From: Alphaproteobacteria bacterium
Lineage (GTDB): Bacteria; Pseudomonadota; Alphaproteobacteria; UBA8366
Assembly: GCA_028281325.1 (NCBI GenBank)
Contig: JANQKC010000005.1
Span: 62,001-126,000 of the forward strand
DNA length: 64,000 nucleotides
Direction: 5' to 3'
The notes under the pieces were generated by a model. The model worked only from the letters and a program-made list of their open reading frames with translations, was not told the DNA's origin and did no database searches. Numbering within the stretch: position 1 is the first letter of the stretch; every line of letters begins with the position of its first letter. The position numbers were made by a program, and so were the translations under genes. Shown here piece after piece: positions 38,640-47,097 of this stretch.

Positions 38640-39098
38640 ATGTCAGGGAGCGTAAACAAAGTCATTCTCGTCGGTAATCTCGGCCGTGAACCGGAGATTC
38701 GGACGATGCAGAATGGCGGCAAGGTCTGCAATTTATCCGTCGCGACATCGGAGCGTTGGAAAGACCGCAACACCGGTGAAAACCAGGAACGCACGGAATG
38801 GCATCGCGTCGTCATTTTCGATGACCGGCTCTGCGATGTCGCCGAGCGCTATTTGCAGAAGGGATCCAAGGTCTATCTGGAAGGCGAACTGCAAACCCGC
38901 AAATGGCAGGACCAGAGCGGCCAGGACCGTTATTCGACCGAGGTCGTGTTACGGCGTTTCCGCGGCGTGCTGACGATGCTCGACAGCCGTGGGGGCGGCG
39001 GCGGCGGCGGTGGGGGCAGTGGCGGTGGGAACTTCCCGCAGGACGACGGCATGTCGTCCGGCCCGTCGAACGATCTCGACGACGAAATCCCGTTTTAA
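38640..39098 (+). CDS. ssb: Single-stranded DNA-binding protein
   Basis: A 152-residue SSB. The OB-fold occupies about 1-110 ([42 protein letters not shown]). A Gly-rich linker (about 118-133) leads to the acidic tip DDEIPF that recruits repair and replication partners. Divergent from uvrA over 163 bases. Confidence 0.97.
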   Translation: MSGSVNKVILVGNLGREPEIRTMQNGGKVCNLSVATSERWKDRNTGENQERTEWHRVVIFDDRLCDVAERYLQKGSKVYLEGELQTRKWQDQSGQDRYSTEVVLRRFRGVLTMLDSRGGGGGGGGGSGGGNFPQDDGMSSGPSNDLDDEIPF

Positions 39099-39300
39099 AG
39101 GACGATACGGTCGGACACCTGCCCGGTGTTCGATTTCGTTGCAAAACAGGGGTATCCGCGCGCGGTCTAAGTTGCGCTTAAGATTGGATGCCTCTAAGTT
39201 TGTTTCATGCTACGCGGACGAGCAGTTGGCACTCGGGTTGGCGAACGCCTCAATCAGTCTTCGTGTGGTGATCAAATAAAAAGGAGGTTTTGGTAGGACT

Positions 39301-39768
39301 ATGAAAAAGTTTCTGATTTTGGCATGTGCGCTCGGCGTGGGTGCACTGGGTGCTTGTGCGAGCATGGAAAGCGGAACCGGCAAAGCGGAAGCGACGGCCA
39401 AGAAGGCCGACACGGCGAAGAAAAAGAAGAAATTGCCGCCGTCGGGCAGCCCCTTTACCGTTTACTTCAAGCAGAACTCCGTCGAGATGACCGAAAAATC
39501 GCAGGGGGCGATTTTCGACATCATGCAGAAGGTTCGCGTCTACAAGCCGAAGTCGGTGCACATCGTAACGCATGCCGACCGTACGGGATCGGCGGCAGCG
39601 AACAAGAAGATGACCGAGAAACGCGCCGCGGACCTCGCGGAGAAGATGAAGGGCGCAGGCGCCAAGAACATCACGACGGAAGCGATGGGTGATACCCAGC
39701 CCGCCGTCGACGTGGAGGGACCGAGCGCGGTGAACCGGCGCGGCATCATCATCTTTAAGCAGAAATAG
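39301..39768 (+). CDS. OmpA-family lipoprotein, paralogue 1
   Basis: A 155-residue outer-membrane lipoprotein. The lipobox LGAC places Cys19 as the lipidated residue. A Lys/Ala-rich spacer precedes an OmpA C-terminal-like peptidoglycan-binding domain (about 50-155): FTVYFKQNSVEMTEKSQGAI, VTHADRTGSAAANKKMTEKRA, and VNRRGIIIF at the end. It shares the motif YF-x-x-NS/DS-x-x-x-TE-x-S-x-G with the proteins at 40037 and 42149. AGGAGG lies 13 bases upstream and TAGGA closer. A strong terminator follows. Confidence 0.88.
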   Translation: MKKFLILACALGVGALGACASMESGTGKAEATAKKADTAKKKKKLPPSGSPFTVYFKQNSVEMTEKSQGAIFDIMQKVRVYKPKSVHIVTHADRTGSAAANKKMTEKRAADLAEKMKGAGAKNITTEAMGDTQPAVDVEGPSAVNRRGIIIFKQK

Positions 39769-39810
39769 CCATTCGGTTACCGGCGTTCCTTTCAGGACGC
39801 CATACAGTTC

Positions 39811-39849
39811 GAAAAGCGGGTCAGCGATGGCCCGCTTTTCTTGTTTTTT
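39811..39849 (+). terminator. Rho-independent terminator
   Basis: A perfect 10-bp stem, GAAAAGCGGG (39811-39820) with CCCGCTTTTC (39831-39840), loop of 10 bases, then TTGTTTTTT. It ends the first OmpA-like lipoprotein gene. Confidence 0.9.
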
Positions 39850-39973
39850 ACGGCGGTTCGCCCGCAAAGATCGCATAAATTCAGAGTTGTACGAAGATTC
39901 GCTTTCGCCCCGTGGTTGCGTGCCTCGCGATATGAGAATACGCTCCCGCCAAGAGGGGCATAACTCTTGTGGC

Positions 39974-39998
39974 TCCCCAATCGACAGTTGGGGATTTT
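39974..39998 (+). promoter_or_regulatory. Hairpin with T-run in the 5' leader of the second OmpA-like gene
   Basis: TCCCCAA (39974-39980) pairs with TTGGGGA (39988-39994), then TTTT and a run of A. It sits about 40 bases before the next start codon. It could be a small attenuator, an mRNA-stabilising hairpin, or the end of a short upstream transcript. Confidence 0.4.
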
Positions 39999-40036
39999 AA
40001 AAAACTCGGGGCACTAAATTTGAGAGGTATCTTCAA

Positions 40037-40870
40037 ATGCATAAGAGGACTGTACTAGCGAGTGCTGCGTGTGCGCTGATATTGGGCGCCTGCGCCAGCG
40101 CGGACCAAGTGAAGGAAGCGGCGACCGCGAAGCCGACGGGGTCCGCCTTCAGCCAAAGTCTGCACAAGGAGTATGTCGATCTCGCCAAAGCCGAACTCGC
40201 GGAGGGCGACCGGGGCGATGCGTCGCATTTCGCCCTCAAGGCGAAAGAAGCGGCAACGGGCAAAAGCGTCGCGCCGGACGATTTCAAGATTCGGACGATC
40301 GGCGGACCGGCGGGCAAGACGCTTGCGGGGGAGCGCGTCCGTCTCGTCTCCGCATTGCAGGGCGCGGAAGCCAAGCGCAAGCCGGCGGTCGCCGCGAAGG
40401 CGCAGGGCATGTTCGATTGTTGGATGCAGGAACAGGAAGAGGGATGGCAGTCCCAGGACATCAAGGCCTGCCGGACCGGCTACGAAAAGGCCATGGCCCT
40501 CTTAACGCCGAAGAAGAAGGAAAAGAAGGCGCCGACGGTGGCGTCCAAGAGTCCGTACACGGTTTACTTCAAGTTCGATTCGGCGGACCTGACCGAGAAG
40601 TCCGAAGGCGCGTTGTACGACCTGATGCAGGACGCCGGCAAAGTGAAGCCCAAATCCGTTCACGTGATTGCCTATACCGACCTGTCGGGCGATGCGGACT
40701 ATAACGCGAAGCTCGCCGCGAAACGGGCGGCGGGCCTCCAAAAGAAGCTCCAGGAGGCTGGTGTCAAGACTGTAACGGTCGAGGCCAAAGGCGCGGTCGA
40801 TCCGGTTGTCGATACCGGCAAGCCGAGCCAGCCGAACCGTCGCGCCATCGTTGTCTTCAATAAAAAGTAG
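40037..40870 (+). CDS. OmpA-family lipoprotein, paralogue 2 with extra N-terminal domain
   Basis: A 277-residue lipoprotein with lipobox LGAC (Cys19). Residues about 35-160 form an extra Ala/Lys-rich helical domain (EYVDLAKAELAEGDRGDASHFALKAKEAA ... WMQEQEEGWQSQDIKACRTGYEKAM), which resembles periplasmic TPR-like helices. The OmpA-like domain follows (about 172-277: YTVYFKFDSADLTEKSEGALYDLM, IAYTDLSGDADYNAKLAAKRA). GAGAGG upstream supports the ATG. Likely links the outer membrane to peptidoglycan. Confidence 0.88.
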   Translation: MHKRTVLASAACALILGACASADQVKEAATAKPTGSAFSQSLHKEYVDLAKAELAEGDRGDASHFALKAKEAATGKSVAPDDFKIRTIGGPAGKTLAGERVRLVSALQGAEAKRKPAVAAKAQGMFDCWMQEQEEGWQSQDIKACRTGYEKAMALLTPKKKEKKAPTVASKSPYTVYFKFDSADLTEKSEGALYDLMQDAGKVKPKSVHVIAYTDLSGDADYNAKLAAKRAAGLQKKLQEAGVKTVTVEAKGAVDPVVDTGKPSQPNRRAIVVFNKK

Positions 40871-40893
40871 TCGTCAATTTCGAATCGGCGGAT

Positions 40894-40923
40894 ATCGGGG
40901 CAGGGCTTTCGCCTTGCCCTGAT
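40894..40923 (+). terminator. Hairpin terminator after the second OmpA-like gene
   Basis: A 13-bp stem with two G-T pairs: 40894-40906 with 40911-40923, TTTC loop. The following sequence has only a weak T-run, so strength is uncertain. Confidence 0.55.
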
Positions 40924-41031
40924 CCGTCGGTTTGCACTCATGCCAACGGACGTGACTCAGGTCGATGGCATCGCATGGCCATTCTGAGCGCGCCTGAACT
41001 GAAACCGCGATAGATCAAGGAATCGGGGGAA

Positions 41032-41853
41032 ATGGAACAAACAGTAACGGAAACAGTCGACGCAATTATCGAGGTCGTAGCCACTTATGGCCTCGACGTC
41101 GTCGGCGCAGTTGTCATCCTCATCATTGGGCTGATGTTTGCCGGTTGGGCGCATCGTGCAAGTCTGAAAGGCTTCAGCAAGATCGACAAACTCGACCCAA
41201 TGCTGCGCGGCTTTTTCGCAAGCATCATCAAGTATTTCATCATCATCGTCGTCATCCTGGCCGTGCTCAACCAGTTCGGCGTTCAGACGACCAGTCTCAT
41301 TGCCGTTCTCGGCGCCGCCGGCCTGGCGATCGGTTTGGCGTTGCAGGGCACGCTCAGCAATGTCGCCGCCGGCGTCATGTTGCTGATCTTCCGTCCCTTC
41401 AAGGTGGGCGATTTCATCGACGCGGGCGGGGAGTCGGGGACCGTCCATGCGCTGACGTTGTTCGTGACCGAACTGAACACGCCGGACAATGTGCGCATCA
41501 TCGTGCCCAACAGCCAGATTTGGGGCTCGGCGGTCAAGAATTTCAGCTTCAACGCCACCCGCCGCGTCGATATCGTCGTCGGCATCGCCTATGAAGATGA
41601 CATCAACAAGGCGATGGAGTCGGTTCATGCGGTCATCAAGGCCGATGACCGGGCGCATGAGTCTCCCGATCCGATGGTCGCGGTGACCGAATTGGCCGAC
41701 AGCTCGGTCAATCTGGTGATCCGCGTCTGGTGCGATGCGGGGAATTATTGGCCGCTCAAGTTCGACCTGACAAAGGCCGTCAAGGAGCGGCTGGACGCGG
41801 ATAGCATCTCCATCCCATATCCTCAGCGGCAAATCCACATGGCGCAAGGATAG
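41032..41853 (+). CDS. Small-conductance mechanosensitive channel (MscS family)
   Basis: A 273-residue MscS-type channel that opens on hypo-osmotic membrane tension. It has an N-terminal helix (TYGLDVVGAVVILIIGLMFAGW), two more, and the pore-lining TM3 with Gly/Ala packing (LIAVLGAAGLAIGLALQGTLSNVAAGVMLL). The beta domain has RPFKVGDFIDAGGESGTV and NSQIWGSAVKNFS. GGGGGAA upstream. It lies among the OmpA-like lipoproteins but ends in its own terminator. Confidence 0.93.
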   Translation: MEQTVTETVDAIIEVVATYGLDVVGAVVILIIGLMFAGWAHRASLKGFSKIDKLDPMLRGFFASIIKYFIIIVVILAVLNQFGVQTTSLIAVLGAAGLAIGLALQGTLSNVAAGVMLLIFRPFKVGDFIDAGGESGTVHALTLFVTELNTPDNVRIIVPNSQIWGSAVKNFSFNATRRVDIVVGIAYEDDINKAMESVHAVIKADDRAHESPDPMVAVTELADSSVNLVIRVWCDAGNYWPLKFDLTKAVKERLDADSISIPYPQRQIHMAQG

Positions 41854-41893
41854 CCTTATCGGCACGACCGCGGGTCTTTCCGCGGACAGCGCC

Positions 41894-41929
41894 AAGCGTC
41901 GGGAGCTTTCGGGCTTCCGGCGCTTTTTT
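41894..41929 (+). terminator. Rho-independent terminator after the MscS gene
   Basis: A 13-bp stem with two G-T pairs, 41894-41906 with 41913-41925, then a T-run to 41929. Confidence 0.85.
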
Positions 41930-41970
41930 GTCGCCTTCAAGCGTCTCGATTAGGGATACGATCCTATTCG

Positions 41971-41986
41971 TTAACAATGTCTTAAC
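41971..41986. promoter_or_regulatory. Candidate CtrA-binding site
   Basis: TTAA-CAATGTC-TTAAC matches the alphaproteobacterial CtrA consensus TTAA-N7-TTAA(C) exactly. It lies about 160 bases upstream of the third OmpA-like lipoprotein gene. Basis is sequence match only; such short sites also occur by chance. Confidence 0.45.
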
Positions 41987-42148
41987 CCGCGCGGGCAAGA
42001 CTCTAGGAACAAATCACGGCGGATTATCTCGTGATGCCAGCATGTTAACCATATTACCCATGCTTGCGGACGCGGTATTCGAAGAACATCGACCGTTCAT
42101 CGCCGCTCGGGTGTTCCGTACGTGAGTCTTCGCACGGAGGAAGAGAGA

Positions 42149-42574
42149 ATGAAGGTAAAAACGGTTTTGTTCAGCATCGGAATGCTGACCCTGCTAGGGG
42201 CCTGCCAGACGATGTCTGAATACGGTGAAAAAGTGAAGAGTTGGGCCTCTTTCGAAGATGACAAAAAATATGTCGTCTACTTCCGGTCCAACTCTACCGC
42301 GCTAACCGAATCGTCCGAGGGCACCCTGTATGACGTCATGCAGGAAATCCGTCAGGACAAGATCGGGACGGTCCGGGTTGTCGCCTACACCGACAGCAGA
42401 GGAAGCCCGAAATACAACCAGCAGCTTTCGATGCGGCGGGCCGAGTCGATCAAAAAACGGCTATCGACCAGCGGCGCCGACGCAATTGAAGTCTCCGGCG
42501 CCGGCGAAACCTCTGAGGCGAGCGCCATCAGCGGTGAGAAGGCCCGGCGAGCTGAAATTTTTCTCGTTAAATAA
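42149..42574 (+). CDS. OmpA-family lipoprotein, paralogue 3
   Basis: A 141-residue lipoprotein, lipobox LGAC (Cys19). Start at ATG 42149 with GGAGGAAGAG just upstream; an in-frame GTG at 42122 is less likely. The OmpA-like domain (about 40-141) reads YVVYFRSNSTALTESSEGTLYDVMQ, then VAYTDSRGSPKYNQQLSMRRAESIK and ARRAEIFLV. No extra domain. It may be under CtrA control through the site at 41971. Confidence 0.88.
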   Translation: MKVKTVLFSIGMLTLLGACQTMSEYGEKVKSWASFEDDKKYVVYFRSNSTALTESSEGTLYDVMQEIRQDKIGTVRVVAYTDSRGSPKYNQQLSMRRAESIKKRLSTSGADAIEVSGAGETSEASAISGEKARRAEIFLVK

Positions 42575-42595
42575 CAGTTAGTTGAGATATGTCTT

Positions 42596-42634
42596 GGCGG
42601 AGGGGCGGGATTTCGCCTCTCCGCCTTTTCTTTT
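42596..42634 (+). terminator. Rho-independent terminator after the third OmpA-like gene
   Basis: An 11-bp stem with one G-T pair, GGCGGAGGGGC (42596-42606) with GCCTCTCCGCC (42615-42625), then TTTTCTTTT. Confidence 0.88.
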
Positions 42635-42776
42635 GCCGCGGCCGTCGTCCGGATAGCGCCCTCGCATTGTTTGTGCGGCGCAGTTCTGCTACATTCCGAC
42701 GTCGTTTGAGATGGATGTGCGAGGCATTCTCTCAAACAAACCATTCCCTTAACCCACATCGATCCGAAAACCCGAT

Positions 42777-45467
42777 TTGAGCAATCCGCCCACCGGCGAT
42801 AAGCCGTTTGACATAAGCCAGGTCACCATCGAGGAGGAGATGAAGCGCTCCTACCTCGATTACGCGATGAGCGTGATCGTGAGCCGGGCGCTTCCGGACG
42901 TGCGCGATGGGTTGAAGCCGGTGCATCGGCGCATCCTCTATTCCATGAAGGAAGGGGGATACGATTCCAGCAAGCCCTACCGCAAGTCGGCCCGGATCGT
43001 GGGCGAGGTCATGGGTAAGTACCATCCCCATGGCGATCAGGCGATCTACGACGCCATGGTCCGGATGGCGCAGGATTTTTCGATGCGTCTGCCGCTCATC
43101 GACGGACAGGGCAACTTCGGTTCCATGGACGGCGACCCGGCCGCGGCGATGCGTTACACCGAAGCGCGGCTGGCCAAGGCGGCCGAATCGCTGCTGGACG
43201 ATATCGACAAGGAAACCGTCGATTTCCAGCTGAATTACGACGATTCCATCGAGGAACCGGCGGTTCTGCCTGCCCGTTACCCGAACATGCTGGTCAACGG
43301 GGCCGGCGGCATCGCGGTCGGAATGGCGACGAACATCCCGCCGCATAACCTCGGCGAAGTCATCGATGCGTGCTTGGCCTATATCGAGAATCCGGGGATC
43401 ACGCCGGATGAGCTGATCGAGATCGTCCCGGGACCGGATTTCCCGACCGGGGCGCTGATCCTCGGGCGTAACGGCATCCGGGCCGCTTACCATACGGGCC
43501 GCGGCTCCGTGGTGATGCGCGGCCGCACGCATATCGAATCGGTCAGCAAGGACCGCGAGGCGATCGTGGTCACCGAGATTCCGTATCAGGTGAACAAGGC
43601 GCGGATGCTGGAGCGCATCGCCGAACTGGTGCGCGACAAGACGATCGAGGGCATCTCCGACCTGCGAGACGAATCCGACCGCGAAGGATTGCGCGTCGTC
43701 ATCGAATTGCGCCGCGACACCATCGCCGACGTGATCCTGGCGCAGCTCTACCGCTATTCGCCGCTGCAGACCAGTTTCGGCGTGAACATGTTGGCCTTGA
43801 ACCAGGGGCGGCCCGAGATGATGCCGCTCAAGGAGATCATCGCGGCCTTCGTTGAATTCCGCGAAGAGGTCATCACGCGGCGCACGGTCTATGAATTACG
43901 CAAGGCGCGCGAGCGGGCCCATGTCCTGGCCGGATTGCTGGTCGCGATCAACAACATCGACCCGGTCATCGAATTGATCCGCGCCGCGCCGGATCCCGCG
44001 ACCGCACGCGAGCAGTTGATGGCCCGCGATTGGCCGGCCACGGATGTCGAGCCGTTCATCAAGATCATCGACGATCCCGGGCATGAGGTGGTCGACGGCA
44101 AATACCGCCTGTCGGAGACCCAGGCGCGCGCGATCCTGGAACTGCGCCTCCAGCGTCTGACCGGCATGGAACGCGAGAAGTTGGCGGAGGAGACCAACGA
44201 ACTCGCCGCGAAGATCAATGGGTATCTCGAAATTCTTCAATCGCGCGAGCGCCTTATCGAGGTGCTGCGCGAAGAATTGCTGGAGATGCGGGAGGCCTAT
44301 GCGAACGATCGCCGGACCACGATCGAGGAAGCGGAATTCGAGCACGACATCGAAGACCTGATCCAGCGCGAGGATATGGTCGTAACGGTGACCCACGCCG
44401 GGTACATTAAGCGGGTGCCGTTGTCGACCTATCGGGCGCAGCGCCGCGGCGGACGGGGACGGGCGGGGATGAGCACCCGCGACGGCGATTTCCTCAGCCG
44501 TGTCTTCGTGACCTCGACGCATACGCCGGTCTTGTTTTTCTCGACCCGCGGCATCGTCTACGAAATGAAGGTCTACAAACTGCCGCTCGGCAGCCCGCAA
44601 GCGCGCGGCAAGGCCATGGTGAACCTCCTGCCGCTGGAGGAAGGCGAATCGATCTCCACGGTCATGACGTTGCCCGAGGAGGAAGAGGAGCAGCAGGAGA
44701 AGTTCGTGATGTTCTCGACCGCCGGCGGCAATGTGCGCCGGAACCGGCTGAACGACTTCGTGAACATCAAGGCGAACGGCAAGATCGCAATGAAGCTCGC
44801 CGACGGCGACCGCCTCGTGAATGTCCGTATTTGCAAAGAAAATCAAGATGTTATGCTTGCGACGCGGAAGGGGATGTGTATCCGCTTCCCGGTCACCGAC
44901 GTTCGTGTTTTCACCGGCCGGACATCGACAGGCGTGCGCGGCATTCGGCTGGATAAGGGCGATGAAGTGATTTCGATGTCGATCCTGTCCCATGCCGAAA
45001 TCGATATGAACGTGCGCGACGATTATCTACGCATCGCCGCGCATAACCGGCGAACCGAAGGAAACGGCGGCGAGAACGGGGATAACCTGCCCGAGATGGC
45101 GGACGAGCAGTTCAACGAGCTTGCCGAACGCGAACAGTTCATTCTCGCGGTGACCGAAAAGGGCTTCGGCAAGCGGACCTCGGCCTACGAGTACCGGGTG
45201 ACCGGACGCGGCGGCAAGGGAATAGGCAACCTGGACGTGACCAGCCGGAACGGTCCGGTCGCCGCGACCTTCCCGATTGATTCTAGCGACCAGATCATGC
45301 TGGTGACCAACGCGGGACAATTGATTCGCTGCCCGGTAGACGATATTCGTATCGCCGGGCGAAAGACACAGGGCGTCACCTTGTTCCGCGTCGACAACGA
45401 CGAGAAGGTGGTGTCCGTCGCGCGCCTGCGGGAAGTGGGCGACGAAGATGACGAAGACGAGCAATAA
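42777..45467 (+). CDS. gyrA: DNA gyrase subunit A
   Basis: An 896-residue type II topoisomerase subunit that breaks and rejoins DNA. Catalytic Tyr127 in AAMRYTE; the quinolone region reads [13 protein letters not shown], where Gln88 stands at the position of E. coli Ser83 and Asp92 at Asp87. The GyrA box QRRGGRG is in the C-terminal wrapping domain, and the tail is acidic. The start is TTG 42777, which gives the family's MSNPP...[17 protein letters not shown] opening; no clear ribosome site is seen. Confidence 0.97.
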   Translation: MSNPPTGDKPFDISQVTIEEEMKRSYLDYAMSVIVSRALPDVRDGLKPVHRRILYSMKEGGYDSSKPYRKSARIVGEVMGKYHPHGDQAIYDAMVRMAQDFSMRLPLIDGQGNFGSMDGDPAAAMRYTEARLAKAAESLLDDIDKETVDFQLNYDDSIEEPAVLPARYPNMLVNGAGGIAVGMATNIPPHNLGEVIDACLAYIENPGITPDELIEIVPGPDFPTGALILGRNGIRAAYHTGRGSVVMRGRTHIESVSKDREAIVVTEIPYQVNKARMLERIAELVRDKTIEGISDLRDESDREGLRVVIELRRDTIADVILAQLYRYSPLQTSFGVNMLALNQGRPEMMPLKEIIAAFVEFREEVITRRTVYELRKARERAHVLAGLLVAINNIDPVIELIRAAPDPATAREQLMARDWPATDVEPFIKIIDDPGHEVVDGKYRLSETQARAILELRLQRLTGMEREKLAEETNELAAKINGYLEILQSRERLIEVLREELLEMREAYANDRRTTIEEAEFEHDIEDLIQREDMVVTVTHAGYIKRVPLSTYRAQRRGGRGRAGMSTRDGDFLSRVFVTSTHTPVLFFSTRGIVYEMKVYKLPLGSPQARGKAMVNLLPLEEGESISTVMTLPEEEEEQQEKFVMFSTAGGNVRRNRLNDFVNIKANGKIAMKLADGDRLVNVRICKENQDVMLATRKGMCIRFPVTDVRVFTGRTSTGVRGIRLDKGDEVISMSILSHAEIDMNVRDDYLRIAAHNRRTEGNGGENGDNLPEMADEQFNELAEREQFILAVTEKGFGKRTSAYEYRVTGRGGKGIGNLDVTSRNGPVAATFPIDSSDQIMLVTNAGQLIRCPVDDIRIAGRKTQGVTLFRVDNDEKVVSVARLREVGDEDDEDEQ

Positions 45468-45496
45468 GGAACCTCGGAGAAAAGGAATAACCAAGA

Positions 45497-46003
45497 ATGT
45501 CTGAGGGTCGTGTCGGTTTATATCCGGGAACATTCGATCCCATTACGAATGGGCATCTCGACATCATCACGCGGGCGGCGAACCATTTGGTCGATACGTT
45601 GATCGTGGCCGTGGCGCGCAACATCGGTAAAGGACCGTTGTTCAGCGTCGATGAACGCGTGCAAATGGTTAAAGACGAAGTTGCGGCGAACGGCGAAAGG
45701 TTGAATGCCAACATCATCGTGAAGTCCTTCGACAACCTGCTCGTCGACTTCGCGCGGCAGAACGGCGCCGGGATGATCGTCCGCGGCCTCCGCGCCGTTT
45801 CGGACTTCGAGTATGAGTTCCAAATGGCCTCGATGAACCGGTGCCTGGATGACGGCATCGAAACCACGTTCTTGATGGCGTCCGACCGCAACCATTTCAT
45901 TTCATCGCGCTTCGTCAAGGAAATCGCCATGTTGGGCGGCGACATCAAACCCTTCGTGCCGCCACGCATTGCCAAGATCGTCGATACGAAATTCGCCCGC
46001 TGA
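45497..46003 (+). CDS. coaD: Phosphopantetheine adenylyltransferase
   Basis: A 168-residue enzyme of coenzyme A synthesis (4'-phosphopantetheine + ATP to dephospho-CoA). The nucleotidyltransferase signature GTFDPITNGH is at 11-20; RGLRAVSDFEYEFQMA and the ISSRFVKEIA motif follow. GGAGAAAAGGA precedes the start, 29 bases after gyrA, so co-transcription is possible. Confidence 0.96.
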   Translation: MSEGRVGLYPGTFDPITNGHLDIITRAANHLVDTLIVAVARNIGKGPLFSVDERVQMVKDEVAANGERLNANIIVKSFDNLLVDFARQNGAGMIVRGLRAVSDFEYEFQMASMNRCLDDGIETTFLMASDRNHFISSRFVKEIAMLGGDIKPFVPPRIAKIVDTKFAR

Positions 46004-46084
46004 CAAGATTTGGTTAAGCATTTCTCCGTTTAATACCCGCCGGGGCCGGCGGTACCGCTGGTCATTGGATATGACACAGCGGGC

Positions 46085-46852
46085 ATGCGCGGAATCCGGC
46101 GATTCTTCCTCCTTTCGATGACGGCCTTCATGCTCGTATCGGGATCCGTGGCGGCGGAAGAAATGGCCGAACCGACCGTGCCGTCGCGGTTGGCCCCGAG
46201 TTTCATCGAATTCTTCGACACATTGGCGTTGACGGCCGATTTCGGGCCGTTCAACCGTCGGCCGGCTTGGGTCCGGAAATGGAATGGGCCGGTCACGGTG
46301 ACTTTGTCTGGATCAGCCGAGAAACTCCGCGGCGAGATCGAGCGGTTGACTCGCCGCGTTTCCGTTTGGACCGGCTTGCCGTTCTCGGTCGCGTCGCCGG
46401 GGGCCCGGCCGATCGCCGATGGCCGCAATACCATCGATGTTCGGCTCATTCCGCAGACGGACGCCAACAACACCTTTGCCTCGGGCGATATTGTCTGCCA
46501 AGCCGAAACGCACGGTATGGGCGGCGCCCTTCACACCGGCTACATTGTCGTCAGCGAGCGGTATGTAGACTGTCTCACGCATGAATTCATGCATGTCCTC
46601 GGTTTTGATTCGCATTGGCGGCCGACGGGTCCGACGAATATCCGGTCCGTCCTGGCGTTGCGCGGCACCGAGATGCGAACGTCGGATTTCTCCAACTGGG
46701 ATATCTTGGCGATCCGGCTGTTGTACAACCAGCGCATCCATGCCGGGATGCCGCGCGGACGGAGTTTGGTGATCGCCAATGAGGTGATCCGACGTGGCCC
46801 GCAGCGAGCCGAATTGCCGCCCGCCGATAGGGGCCGGCAGACCGATTGGTAA
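46085..46852 (+). CDS. DUF2927-like secreted protein with a metzincin-type zinc motif
   Basis: A 255-residue exported protein with a signal peptide (MRGIRRFFLLSMTAFMLVSGSVAA). The key feature is HEFMHVLGFDSH at 166-177, an exact HExxHxxGxxxH zinc-binding site, followed by SNWDILAIRLLYNQRI, a family-like helix after the active site. So it may be an active periplasmic metallopeptidase. DUF2927 is my family assignment from this pattern; no substrate known. No strong ribosome site is seen. Confidence 0.8.
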   Translation: MRGIRRFFLLSMTAFMLVSGSVAAEEMAEPTVPSRLAPSFIEFFDTLALTADFGPFNRRPAWVRKWNGPVTVTLSGSAEKLRGEIERLTRRVSVWTGLPFSVASPGARPIADGRNTIDVRLIPQTDANNTFASGDIVCQAETHGMGGALHTGYIVVSERYVDCLTHEFMHVLGFDSHWRPTGPTNIRSVLALRGTEMRTSDFSNWDILAIRLLYNQRIHAGMPRGRSLVIANEVIRRGPQRAELPPADRGRQTDW

Positions 46853-47097
46853 AGACGCTCTTGAGGTTGCGCGTGCCGGATATAAGTCTGGTACCGATAG
46901 CGCGTTATCCGTATACCTCTTGCCGCTTTGGGGCGATTTACGCGTCTGCCCGGGCGAGACGTTGACCGCACGGCGGCGCGCCGATCTTACCTAAGGCGGA
47001 TATCGCCTCCCGGAAACCAACCAAACCGCGGAACGGCCGGAATGATGACCTGTCCGGTATGACGCGTCCGGCAGATGGGAATGTTGGAGAACAATGC

